The notes below the pieces were generated by a model, which made no database searches, was not told the origin of the DNA, and saw only the letters and a program-made list of their open reading frames with translations. Below are positions 20,515-28,332 of a stretch of 64,000 nucleotides of DNA, in pieces; the stretch's first letter is position 1, and every line of letters starts with the position of its first letter. The DNA is taken from positions 338,072 to 402,071 of the forward strand of contig JAKVBG010000001.1 in assembly GCA_022447605.1 (NCBI GenBank), given 5' to 3'. The DNA is from Mariniblastus sp. GTDB lineage: Bacteria > Planctomycetota > Planctomycetia > Pirellulales > Pirellulaceae. A program made the position numbers and the translations under genes.

Positions 20515-20776
20515 CGTTACCGTTCTTTGTAGTCGGCTCTCGGTTCTTCAGGGACTCAACCTGAACCAATTTGGTCAACTGCCAGACCCCGGCGGTCATG
20601 CCCAAGATCAGACCCAAAATCATGCACAAGGGCAGGGTACCAAAGTAGTTGTCGACGTAGTAGCCTCCCCACGCCGGTAAAACCATCATCAGACTGATCG
20701 TCGTCACATGGGTCGCCAAATTTGCTGCTTTGACCCCAGGGGAACGGGTATCGGTCGAGGGTTCCACGTCTGCCAT
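20492..20776 (-). CDS. AtpZ/AtpI-like small membrane protein
   Basis: The first gene of the atp operon, about 94 residues, with two membrane helices. The second half GYYVDNYFGTLPLCMILGL followed by GMTAGVWQLTKLV matches the AtpZ/F0F1-ATPase-associated subunit pattern, in which a helical hairpin contains a G-x-x-x-D-x-x-x-G turn. The family is thought to support assembly or Mg2+/Ca2+ transport for the ATP synthase. The start is uncertain: the ATG at 20776 has AGGGGA immediately adjacent, which is too close for a classical site, and the frame continues upstream to a TTG at 20845. Confidence 0.75.
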   Translation of the reverse strand: MADVEPSTDTRSPGVKAANLATHVTTISLMMVLPAWGGYYVDNYFGTLPLCMILGLILGMTAGVWQLTKLVQVESLKNREPTTKNGNDEPSPPN

Positions 20777-20845
20777 TCCCCTGCGCTGGATGCGGGCCAA
20801 CCAAGTCACTTGCCACGAATCTATCCACCCACCAAAAACTGGCAA

Positions 20846-21334
20846 CCCAATCAGCGGTAAAAGATTGGGAAAATTTTCACAAAGTATTTATAAGTCATTA
20901 TATAATAACATTTTAATGGGTTTTATTTAGCATCTTAAAACTGCGATTTCCCAGTTGCTCCACCGACGGGCAGCAAACCCGTTTCAGGCTGGCTGGTTTG
21001 TTCGTAAGACGTTGTTATTTATAGGCTTAAGACAACGAAATGCGTTCTAATCAAGCGGCTGATGCTTGTGAAATTTCAGTTTTTGATTAATATGGATAAC
21101 AGTTCGGAACGGAATATTCGCAACCTTAAACGGCGCTGTAAGACAGCCCTTGGCGACGTAAATTCCTGAACACGGCACCCGGATCTTTTCGAATTGCTCG
21201 CCGCATTCCGGGGGAGTTGGGCCGAACAATTGGCAATCAATGGCGGTCGCCCGGGAGGATCCGGGCAAAAAGAGAGTGGATCGATCGGATTGGGACATCC
21301 GATGACCAGCATGAGCGGCCGGCCGGTCGCACAT
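20846..21334. other. Divergent intergenic region upstream of the atp operon
   Basis: About 490 bp separating the leftward atp operon from the rightward DUF4912 gene. It holds one sharply AT-rich block (about 20870-20935) on the atp side and a perfect palindrome on the DUF4912 side, both listed separately. Short open frames here show no recognisable protein and no RNA gene was found. Confidence 0.5.
20870..20935 (-). promoter_or_regulatory. AT-rich probable promoter of the atp operon
   Basis: A conspicuously AT-rich 65-bp block in otherwise GC-rich sequence, 95-160 bp upstream of the first atp gene. On the minus strand it contains an exact TATAAT at 20902-20897. A clear -35 box at 17 bp is lacking (TAAAAC is the nearest), so this is only a candidate. 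Confidence 0.35.
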
Positions 21335-21351
21335 CGGTACCCTGGGTACCG
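21335..21351. promoter_or_regulatory. Perfect palindrome before the DUF4912 gene
   Basis: CGGTACCC and GGGTACCG form an 8-bp perfect inverted repeat around a single T, ending four bases before the AGGAGA ribosome-binding site. With a one-base spacer it suits a protein-binding operator better than an RNA hairpin, although a shorter-stem hairpin is possible. The cognate factor is unknown. Confidence 0.4.
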
Positions 21352-21366
21352 AACAGGAGAATTCCT

Positions 21367-22533
21367 TTGATTACTGCAGCAACCCTCCGGTCCCACACCT
21401 CGAAAGACCTGGCCCAAATGGCCAAAACCAACGGGGTCCCGGGCTGGCATTCGATGCGCAAAGAACAACTGGTCAAAGCCCTGCTCAAGCAGGCGAGATC
21501 CAAGCCCCGGCCCAGCAATGGGAAACGGGGAGCATCCAAAAATCTCGCAAAAAACACGTTATCGAAAAAGGCCGTTGCGCAGAAGCTCGCTCGCTCAACC
21601 CGCAAACCAGCCCGCGCCAACGGGTCCAGCAAGACGGTGGCGGCCGAATCCAGAATTGCCAGGAAGATTCGCCTCGACCGCCAGCAACAGGAGAGCTTGA
21701 AAAACCTGGCCCTGATCAACAGCCTGGAAAGGGGGGGCAATGACCCGGCCCAGGATCGGGTGATTGCCATCATTCGTGACCCTTACTGGATCCAGGCTTA
21801 CTGGGAAGTCAGTAAATCGACCGTGGCCCGCGCCAAAGTCGCCCTGGTCGATCAATGGCACACAGCCCGTCCCGTTTTGCGACTGTTGAGTGTTGTCAAC
21901 GACGGCACCAACAATTCGATGGAAAACGTGGTGCGCGAAATTCCTGTTCATGGTGGTGTGAGGAACTGGTTTATCGATGTGTCCGAACCGCCCCAGAGCT
22001 ACCGTGTGGCGATTGGCTACGCCACGGAAGACGGAAAGTTCCACCTGGTTGCCAAGAGTAATTCGGTTACCACGCCCGCCCCCAATACGGATTCATTCGA
22101 TAATAACTGGGCAGACATTGCCGATGATTTCAAGAAATTCTATGCCCTGAGTGGGGGATACGCGAAAACGACCACCAATGACCTGCAACAGGTATTCGAG
22201 GAAAAACTGAACCGCCCCATGAACCAACCAGAGTTCGTAAGGCTTGGAAATGGAATCAACAACGGGTTTCCCTGTTTCGATTTCGAGGTGGACGCCCACA
22301 TGATCATTCAGGGGGTCGCCGATCCGAACGCGAACGTCACACTGGCAGGTGAACCGGTCAAGCTTGAAAATGACGGGACGTTTTCGGTCAAAATCAACCT
22401 GCCAGACCGTCGCCAGGTGTTACCGATCGTGGCCGCCAGTCGCGACGGTACGCAACAGCGCACCACCGTACTGGCAATCGAGCGGAACACGAAAGTGATG
22501 GAGCCTATTACCCGGGAACTCGACGAAGTCTGA
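21367..22533 (+). CDS. DUF4912 domain protein with Rho-N/SAP-like N-terminus
   Basis: About 388 residues from the TTG at 21367, chosen because AGGAGA ends six bases upstream and the SAP/Rho-N-like helix-turn begins directly after it. Residues 5-40 (LRSHTSKDLAQMAK...SMRKEQLVKALL) resemble the Rho-N or SAP nucleic-acid-binding module. A Lys/Arg/Ala-rich linker follows, then the DUF4912 domain (about 135-260) with VIAIIRDPYWIQAYWEVS and YRVAIGYATEDGKFHLVAKSN. A C-terminal beta-rich region contains VQGVADPNANVTLAGEPV-like patterning. DUF4912 proteins are widespread but uncharacterised. The combination suggests a nucleic-acid-associated protein; this is inference. Confidence 0.72.
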   Translation: MITAATLRSHTSKDLAQMAKTNGVPGWHSMRKEQLVKALLKQARSKPRPSNGKRGASKNLAKNTLSKKAVAQKLARSTRKPARANGSSKTVAAESRIARKIRLDRQQQESLKNLALINSLERGGNDPAQDRVIAIIRDPYWIQAYWEVSKSTVARAKVALVDQWHTARPVLRLLSVVNDGTNNSMENVVREIPVHGGVRNWFIDVSEPPQSYRVAIGYATEDGKFHLVAKSNSVTTPAPNTDSFDNNWADIADDFKKFYALSGGYAKTTTNDLQQVFEEKLNRPMNQPEFVRLGNGINNGFPCFDFEVDAHMIIQGVADPNANVTLAGEPVKLENDGTFSVKINLPDRRQVLPIVAASRDGTQQRTTVLAIERNTKVMEPITRELDEV

Positions 22534-22561
22534 GCCAGCGGTGGTTCTCCTCGCGCGGGGC

Positions 22562-23425
22562 CTAGCGATTCGATTTCTGCGAATTGCGGAACCTGTCGAT
22601 GACTCCCTGCAGTTTCCTGTCCCTCAAGGTCTCGTCCGAACCTGCCAATTTCTCGAGCGCCAATTCCTGCCAGACGACGTCCAACCGGTATTGCTCCTGG
22701 CTCATCCCCCGGGCCCGTGATTCGCGGGTCAGCCATTGTTCTTCGCTCAGCTCGGCCTGTTTGGCGCGGCTGGCAATGAGCCGGTCAACTTCACTCTTCC
22801 AGATATGCAGTTTTTGTCGCTCGCACTCTTCCTGCAGCCCGAGCACGTTCCGCTCGAGTTGCAATTTTCCCATCTCCTGCCGGAGGTCAATCATATCCGG
22901 ATGGCGATTTCCCAAGTGGGCCAACAGGCTCAAACGGATGCGCAAGTCTTCCAGGTTCGTATCCAGCAGGTACAGCTGATTGGAACCAACACGTTCCTGT
23001 TTGGCATACTGCTGCCACAGCAGAATTTGCTGGCGCAACGATTTGATTTCCGGGTGATTGCCTGCGTATTTCAACTGGGCCTTGCCCAGCTCGATTTCCA
23101 GCGGCAAAATTTTGGTCGAAATCAGGTCCAACTCCCGGTCGACATACTTCATCCTGACCTGCAACTCGGCGCGCAATTCCCTCACGTTTGGGTGGCGGCT
23201 TCCCAACACCCGCTGCTGCTTTGCCAATTCCTCCTTGAGATCGTCAATTCGCTGCAACAACCTGGCCTGCGACGGAGTCGTCACCTCATCCTGGAATGAG
23301 ACGGCCGCAATACACGGTGGGTCAGCCAAAGCCACCTCAGCCAACAGCGCCAGGGTGAACAGCAGCAGGCAGGCCCGACCCACCCAGCTCTCATCTGATG
23401 GGAAAAGAATCGACAGAATTGGCAT
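22562..23425 (-). CDS. Secreted coiled-coil protein with repeated G-x-HP-x4-LR motif
   Basis: A 287-residue protein. The ATG at 23425 follows GAGGA and starts a good signal peptide (residues 1-34, ending EVALA). The mature part is almost all helical and coiled-coil. A motif recurs three times at nearly even spacing: GSRHPNVRELRAEL (75-88), AGNHPEIKSLRQQI (121-134) and GNRHPDMIDLRQEM (172-185). HP-x4-LR resembles the periplasmic coiled-coil part of Wzz/GumC chain-length proteins, but there are no C-terminal membrane helices. The function is unknown. An upstream in-frame extension to 23668 looks non-coding. Confidence 0.6.
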   Translation of the reverse strand: MPILSILFPSDESWVGRACLLLFTLALLAEVALADPPCIAAVSFQDEVTTPSQARLLQRIDDLKEELAKQQRVLGSRHPNVRELRAELQVRMKYVDRELDLISTKILPLEIELGKAQLKYAGNHPEIKSLRQQILLWQQYAKQERVGSNQLYLLDTNLEDLRIRLSLLAHLGNRHPDMIDLRQEMGKLQLERNVLGLQEECERQKLHIWKSEVDRLIASRAKQAELSEEQWLTRESRARGMSQEQYRLDVVWQELALEKLAGSDETLRDRKLQGVIDRFRNSQKSNR

Positions 23426-23673
23426 GGAGAAATCATCCTCGAGTCGGGCGAGTACCTGGCACCCCTCAGTATGATCGGAAACCGCCTGTAGCGGTCCCTT
23501 TTTTTTACCGATCCGGGCAACTTCCCGCGAGAGCCGACGCAACCCTTGCAACGCGCCATTGGCAAAACGCCAGGAAGCGGGGGCAAACGATGTAGCCTTC
23601 CGCAGGAAGCCCGGTAGCGAACAGCGACCGGCTGATCGCTGCCGGAAACTTCTCAACGGACCGAACAATCACG

Positions 23674-24024
23674 TTACCAACCGATGTAGATTCCACCGTG
23701 ACGCTGGCGCCCGTAATACGTCCCGTACGATCGGTAGACAGGGCCGTAATACGGGTAGCTGTAACAACCAGGAGTGCGGTAACCGTAATACAAGTTGCGG
23801 CCTGTGCCGTAGTAACTGTAAGGAAAGCTGCTGATTCGCAGAGAAAACCCGCCATGATAACGGGCATGATGATGGCCATGGTGATGATGGCCATGGTGAT
23901 GGTGGTCATCATGATCGTGATGTCGATCACGATGTCGTTGGGCGTGGGATTCGGAACCGGACATGACAACCAGTAGACATGCCGTGGTCATCATGGCGAG
24001 ATATTTCACAGAAACTACCTTCAT
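23674..24024 (-). CDS. Small secreted His-rich and Tyr/Gly-rich protein
   Basis: 116 residues with a strong AAGGAGA seven bases before the ATG. A signal peptide (1-28, ending SESHA) is followed by a tract with about 17 histidines within 28 residues (HRDRHHDHDDHHHHGHHHH...), then a Tyr/Gly/Ser/Pro-rich tail ending GGIYIGW. Such short secreted histidine-repeat proteins recur in planctomycetes. The His tract could bind Ni, Zn or Cu, which is inference. The His codons form a tandem DNA repeat. Confidence 0.7.
   Translation of the reverse strand: MKVVSVKYLAMMTTACLLVVMSGSESHAQRHRDRHHDHDDHHHHGHHHHGHHHARYHGGFSLRISSFPYSYYGTGRNLYYGYRTPGCYSYPYYGPVYRSYGTYYGRQRHGGIYIGW
23868..23912. repeat. 15-bp tandem repeat encoding the His tract
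   Basis: Two exact copies of GATGATGGCCATGGT (23868-23882 and 23883-23897) are followed by a degenerate third copy. The repeat lies within the coding sequence of the His-rich secreted protein and could expand or contract by slippage in frame. Confidence 0.7.
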
Positions 24025-24285
24025 AACTCGTTCTCCTTGAACTAATGAATGAGAGGGGATTTACCGGGCCAGAAGCGAGGGAATATTTGCGTTGATTCCG
24101 CACTTCGGCCCATCCTGTTCCTTTGCATTTTTCATGCCTTAATTCCGACCAGATGTTCAAGCTGTTTTGCTACAACGACTTGCATGTTTTCCTCCAATTT
24201 AAAAGCCGCTTTGAGGGGCAGAATCCTGTCCTCGATTAGGCTACAACTGTAATCAGTTTGATGAATCAAAAGTGAAACAGGAACG
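24025..24285. other. Intergenic region, no gene recognised
   Basis: A 260-bp divergent spacer between the His-rich secreted protein gene and the oxidoreductase gene. It presumably carries both promoters. I see no clear sigma-70 hexamers, hairpin or small gene. Confidence 0.4.
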
Positions 24286-25347
24286 ATGTCGACTTCCCAG
24301 CAGACCGATCGCCGACCGCCACCCTTACCGCCAGGCCAACAACTGGTGGCCGCTGGTAAATGGCCCCTGATCGGCGAGCGTGAACCGGCTGCGGGCAACC
24401 AGCCGTGGCAACTGACGCTGAGCGGCGCGGGCTGCCAGGCCCGATTCTCGTTGGCGGAACTGCATGAAATGAAGCAGACCACCCTGTCGGTCGACATCCA
24501 TTGCGTCACCCGCTGGTCGAAGCTGGCGGTCGAATTCACCGGCGTATTGCTGGAGGACCTGATCGGCCATGCACCGCCAGCTGAAGGCGTCGAATTTGTC
24601 TCGTTTGTCGCCCAATCCGACCGCAACCACTCCACCTCGCTCTCCCTGGCCGAGGCAATGGAGCAGAAAACCTTGATTGCCCATACCTGCCAGGGTCAAC
24701 CTCTCCCCACCGAGCACGGAGGTCCACTGCGCAACATCGTGCCGGGAAAATATTTCTACAAGAGCGTGAAATGGCTGAAAGCGATCGATTTCCTGACCGA
24801 GGACCGACTCGGATTCTGGGAAGCCGAATCGGGTTACCACAACGGCGCCGACCCGTGGCGCGAAGAGCGTTACATGGCGCCGACCATCGATCGGCGGACA
24901 GCGGCCCGGTTGATTGCCGATCGCAATTTTTCCGGCCATGACTTGCGCAGCCTCGATGCCAGTGGCCGGGACCTGTCCGGACTGTCCGCCCGGGGAGCTG
25001 CCCTGCGAAACGCGAACTTTAACGAAACCGATCTTTCAGGTGCCGACTTGTCGGCGGCCAACATGTCCAACAGTCATCTTCGTCAGACCAACCTGAGGTC
25101 TGCCCAACTTGTCGGAACCGATCTGGAAGGAGCCAACCTGGCCGGGGCTGATCTGCGGGGAGCCGATCTGACCGACAGCTCACTGATCGGCTCGTCGTTC
25201 TGCCAATGGGACGAACAGGGGAAGGTCGTGCAGGGAGCCTGCATCGACGCGACAACAATTCTGCCGCGGTCCCTTCTCGAGCCTTTGACACCGGAACAGC
25301 GGGACTATGTGCTGGCTCAACTCGACGAGTCGGCCCGCTCGTCCTGA
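24286..25347 (+). CDS. Molybdopterin-oxidoreductase domain fused to pentapeptide repeats
   Basis: 353 residues. Residues 40-200 match the sulfite-oxidase/YedY-like molybdopterin-binding fold. The expected Mo-ligand cysteine is C73 in VDIHCVTRWS, followed by FTGVLLEDLIG, the HGGPLRNIVPGKYFYKSVKW signature and GFWEAESGYHNGADPWREERY. From about 215 to 305 there is a run of pentapeptide repeats (A[DN]LSG/A[DN]LRG type), with a short C-terminal helix. No signal peptide is apparent, so the protein is probably cytoplasmic, unlike MsrP. The substrate is unknown. It is convergent with the next gene and overlaps it by 31 bp. Confidence 0.8.
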   Translation: MSTSQQTDRRPPPLPPGQQLVAAGKWPLIGEREPAAGNQPWQLTLSGAGCQARFSLAELHEMKQTTLSVDIHCVTRWSKLAVEFTGVLLEDLIGHAPPAEGVEFVSFVAQSDRNHSTSLSLAEAMEQKTLIAHTCQGQPLPTEHGGPLRNIVPGKYFYKSVKWLKAIDFLTEDRLGFWEAESGYHNGADPWREERYMAPTIDRRTAARLIADRNFSGHDLRSLDASGRDLSGLSARGAALRNANFNETDLSGADLSAANMSNSHLRQTNLRSAQLVGTDLEGANLAGADLRGADLTDSSLIGSSFCQWDEQGKVVQGACIDATTILPRSLLEPLTPEQRDYVLAQLDESARSS

Positions 25348-25694
25348 CTGTCCACAGCGGGGGCCACCGGTTCCTCCCCGGTTTCAGAAGCGTCGGTGTT
25401 GGCGCCAATCATTTCGGCAAAGGAACGACGTGGCCGGCGATTCGCTTCGGCAATCTTGCTGAGTGAGCGCGAATTCCCCTTCCTGGAAAGCTGCGGAGAA
25501 AGCCAGAGTATGGCGCCCAGACCGCCAATTCCGACAAAACTGAAAGCGGCTCGCCAGATCGCCTCGTCCCAAGGCTGCCGACCGATCCAACCGCTACGAA
25601 TTTCCAACAGGGTGAGAAACAGGCCAAACATCATGAACAGAAAGGCATAATAACGGAGCGATCTGCGAGTGGTAATTCGATACTTTCGCTTCAT
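25317..25694 (-). CDS. Small two-helix membrane protein, unknown function
   Basis: 125 residues starting MKRKYRITTRRSLRYY. Two hydrophobic segments (about 16-33 and 46-66) separated by a short loop are followed by a basic then acidic, Ser-rich C-terminal tail. The positive N-terminus suggests an N-in topology. The 3' end overlaps the 3' end of the convergent oxidoreductase gene. No family is recognised. Confidence 0.55.
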   Translation of the reverse strand: MKRKYRITTRRSLRYYAFLFMMFGLFLTLLEIRSGWIGRQPWDEAIWRAAFSFVGIGGLGAILWLSPQLSRKGNSRSLSKIAEANRRPRRSFAEMIGANTDASETGEEPVAPAVDSQDERADSSS

Positions 25695-25815
25695 GACCGG
25701 ACCTCGAACCTGGGCGGGGAAACATGGGCCCTGCGAGCTTGCCTTTTACCCCGTTTGCTTATCCAATGATAGCAGATCAACCGCTTTTCAATCAGCGTTA
25801 ACCGCGGAGTAATTA

Positions 25816-27603
25816 ATGGCTATCGCCCCTGATTCGTCAATTGCCCAGTCAAAAAAACTCTCTCCCCGCCGCAACTCCACGCAGGCCACAACGGTGGCCG
25901 AACTGGTCGATGAACAACTGGATCACTTCGGTATCAACCCGAACGACGAATACGGCCAGACGCTCAAGCGAATTGTCTCTCGCATGTACGAAAGCCAACA
26001 TGATATCGAGCAATTGTGGCAATTGACGATGGAATCGATGAACGACCTGGACCAGACGGAAAAGATCCATCGGTTCAACGCCAAGAAATTCCTCTCCTTC
26101 CAACTTGCCAAGTTGTTGGACACGCTACAGCACCCGTTTCGCAAATCGTACCAATCGCTCGGTTACTCGGGGGCGACCCAGATTGCCAAGGGTCCATACC
26201 CCGTATTCGACAATGTGACGGCTCTCTTTTCAGCCACCCCTGTGATCACCCGCACGGCGACCTACATCTATGCCTGTGCCGAATGGATCGCCGATGCATT
26301 CAAAGGGAAGGAACTGATGCTGGAGATCTACTCCCGGCTGCTCAACCCGACCAGTGTCTGCCTGGCCAACCATATCGTCGACCTGGAAGCGGGCCCCCAT
26401 GCCAACGAGTACCTCGCCTGGAACTTCAATAGTGGGATGGCCGCCATCGACGCGGTCCTCTCCCACGTGCTGGGACGGGACGACATCTTGATCACCAGTC
26501 GCAACATCTACGGGGGCGCTTATCAGCTGATTCACGACTGGTACGCCAAGGAAGGAAACCTCGAAGTCTCGGTAGAAACGTTTGATGGTTACGGCGAAGC
26601 CGACTTTTCCGCCTGTCTCGACCGGGTAAGGCAAAAGTACGCCGACCGTTTGGCTGAAGGCCGAAAAATCTATGTCTACCTCGAATCCCCCTGCAACCCG
26701 CACGGCTACGTGATCGATGTGGCTGAAATCTGCAAGAAGGCCCATGCCGAGAACCTGACGGTCATGCTCGATGCAACGGTCGGCACCCCCTTCCTGTACC
26801 GGACGCTCCAGCGTGAAGACCCGGCCGAACGCCCGGATTACGTGATCCACAGCTACACCAAGGACCTGAGTGGATGCGGGGGTGCGATTGCCGGCTGTGT
26901 GATTGGCCGGAACGAGAACATGTTCATTCCCAAGGGAGAGTCCTTTGGCGAATTCTCCTGGGACCAGACGATGTTCTGGAACGTCTACTACGTCAAGGGA
27001 GCGTTCCTCAATGCCGACGCCGCCTTTGAAGTGATGCAGGGCATGCGAACCTTGACGGTACGGATGTTGCGCAAGTGCATCAACACCTTGATCCTGGCAA
27101 AATTCCTCGATGCCCACCCCGCCATCAACGTTCATTGCAACGCCGTCGCCGGAAACGACAACTTCGAACTCTGTCAGAAGTACATGCACCTGGGCCTCCC
27201 GGCGCCGTTGTTCACCATCGAAATGGGCGACATCCAGGCCGACACATTCAAGCGGTTCATCGACGCACTGTCACCCACCTTCGGCCACATGATCAGCCTG
27301 GGACAGTCCAACACGATTGTCAGCTGCCCAGCCCTGACCACTCACTCGGAACTGGATACCGAGGCGCTCGAAGCGGCCGGTCTCACCCCGACCACCATCC
27401 GCTTTGCGGTCGGTGACGAGGACCCGTTCGATCTGATTCGGCACCTGGTATACGCGGCCCGCGGGACAATCGACCTGGAACTGCCCAATTTCTCGGCCAG
27501 TTTTATGGACGTATCGGCTGCCCGGGAACTTGTCCGCCAGAACTATGCCCAGGCCCACTCCAAATTTGTCGACGTCGAGTTACAAGATTGCCCCGGGTAT
27601 TGA
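25816..27603 (+). CDS. Cys/Met-metabolism-type PLP enzyme with long N-terminal extension
   Basis: 595 residues, far longer than the usual 380-430 for this family. The catalytic part from about residue 150 shows YSRLLNPTS, the ESPCNPHGYVIDV segment, an aspartate in MLDATVGTP, and the PLP-binding lysine K349 in HSYTKDLSGCGGAIAG, all as in cystathionine gamma-synthase/lyase and O-acetylhomoserine sulfhydrylase. The first 150 residues are a helical, charged region of unknown role. The substrate is uncertain; transsulfuration or methionine gamma-lyase-like activity is possible. The stop (TGA at 27601) is followed by the terminator shared with the facing hsp20 gene. Confidence 0.85.
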   Translation: MAIAPDSSIAQSKKLSPRRNSTQATTVAELVDEQLDHFGINPNDEYGQTLKRIVSRMYESQHDIEQLWQLTMESMNDLDQTEKIHRFNAKKFLSFQLAKLLDTLQHPFRKSYQSLGYSGATQIAKGPYPVFDNVTALFSATPVITRTATYIYACAEWIADAFKGKELMLEIYSRLLNPTSVCLANHIVDLEAGPHANEYLAWNFNSGMAAIDAVLSHVLGRDDILITSRNIYGGAYQLIHDWYAKEGNLEVSVETFDGYGEADFSACLDRVRQKYADRLAEGRKIYVYLESPCNPHGYVIDVAEICKKAHAENLTVMLDATVGTPFLYRTLQREDPAERPDYVIHSYTKDLSGCGGAIAGCVIGRNENMFIPKGESFGEFSWDQTMFWNVYYVKGAFLNADAAFEVMQGMRTLTVRMLRKCINTLILAKFLDAHPAINVHCNAVAGNDNFELCQKYMHLGLPAPLFTIEMGDIQADTFKRFIDALSPTFGHMISLGQSNTIVSCPALTTHSELDTEALEAAGLTPTTIRFAVGDEDPFDLIRHLVYAARGTIDLELPNFSASFMDVSAARELVRQNYAQAHSKFVDVELQDCPGY

Positions 27604-27638
27604 CCGCTGACCACTTCCCCCAGCAATCGCCCGGCCAG

Positions 27639-27666
27639 AAAAAAAGCCGCCTCCAGGAGGCGGCTT
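27639..27666 (-). terminator. Intrinsic terminator of the hsp20 gene
   Basis: On the minus strand, a GC-rich stem (AAGCCGCCT / AGGCGGCTT with the tip closed by a few bases) is followed by a run of seven T residues, 26 bp after the hsp20 stop. On the plus strand the stem is preceded by the A-run but has no T-run, so it mainly serves the minus strand. Confidence 0.88.
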
Positions 27667-27691
27667 CGACCGTTCAGCGTAAAACGACAGG

Positions 27692-28132
27692 TCAGGCGGA
27701 AACCTTGACTTCGATTTTCCGCGGAAGCGCCTTTTCCGATTTGGGCAAGCTGATGTTTAAAACACCATGCTTGAACTCGGCCTCGATTCGATCGGCATCG
27801 ATCGGTGTCGAGAATTCAAAGGACCTTTTGAATTTCCCGTGATACCGCTCGCCCCTCAGCAATTGGTGGCCCTCCGGGGCCTGTTCCACCTGCTTCTCAC
27901 CCCAGATCTCGAGGTGGCCCTCCTTCATTTCGATATTGAGCTGGCTGGCATCGACACCCGGCAATTCCATTTGAACCAGGTAACCGGTCTCCGACTCGTT
28001 CGCATTGACCAAGGGGGCCCAGCCGGCGGTCGCTGCGCCACGGTCCCTCATAAAATGGCCCAGCAGGCTATCGAGTTCGGTACCCCATTCCAATCGTTGC
28101 TTTCCGTTGGCAGATCGATGTTTCATTTTCAT
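27692..28132 (-). CDS. Hsp20 small heat-shock protein
   Basis: A 146-residue ATP-independent chaperone. The alpha-crystallin domain spans about 45-140: GYLVQMELPGVDASQLNIEM, LEIWGEKQ, RGERYHGKFKRSFEFSTPIDADRIEAEFKHGVLNISLPKSE, with the conserved GVLNISLPK motif near the C-terminus. GGAG is eight bases before the ATG at 28132 but only two before the in-frame ATG at 28138, so I prefer the former. I see no CIRCE-type inverted repeat upstream. It is terminated by the hairpin just downstream. Confidence 0.92.
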   Translation of the reverse strand: MKMKHRSANGKQRLEWGTELDSLLGHFMRDRGAATAGWAPLVNANESETGYLVQMELPGVDASQLNIEMKEGHLEIWGEKQVEQAPEGHQLLRGERYHGKFKRSFEFSTPIDADRIEAEFKHGVLNISLPKSEKALPRKIEVKVSA

Positions 28133-28332
28133 ATGCATTGCTCCAAGAATTACAGGAATCTGTATGACGAAATGTCAGTGGCCTAGAATCGGCCGAACCC
28201 AGAGAGATGCAAGCGCTGTGCCGAAAAGGGGAATTGAAATCCAAGACAATGCCAGCAAATGACTTAAGAGAATTACTGCCACATGACGCGAATCCGTTTC
28301 CGGGAAAAACCTCTGCCCGGGGCGCCCATTTG

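Noticed and set aside
24132..24635. 167-codon minus-strand frame opposite the molybdopterin-oxidoreductase gene
   Set aside because: Mostly antisense to the oxidoreductase start and without domain resemblance.
26230..27189. 319-codon minus-strand frame opposite the PLP enzyme
   Set aside because: Antisense shadow of a clearly coding enzyme; no start signal and no recognisable domain.
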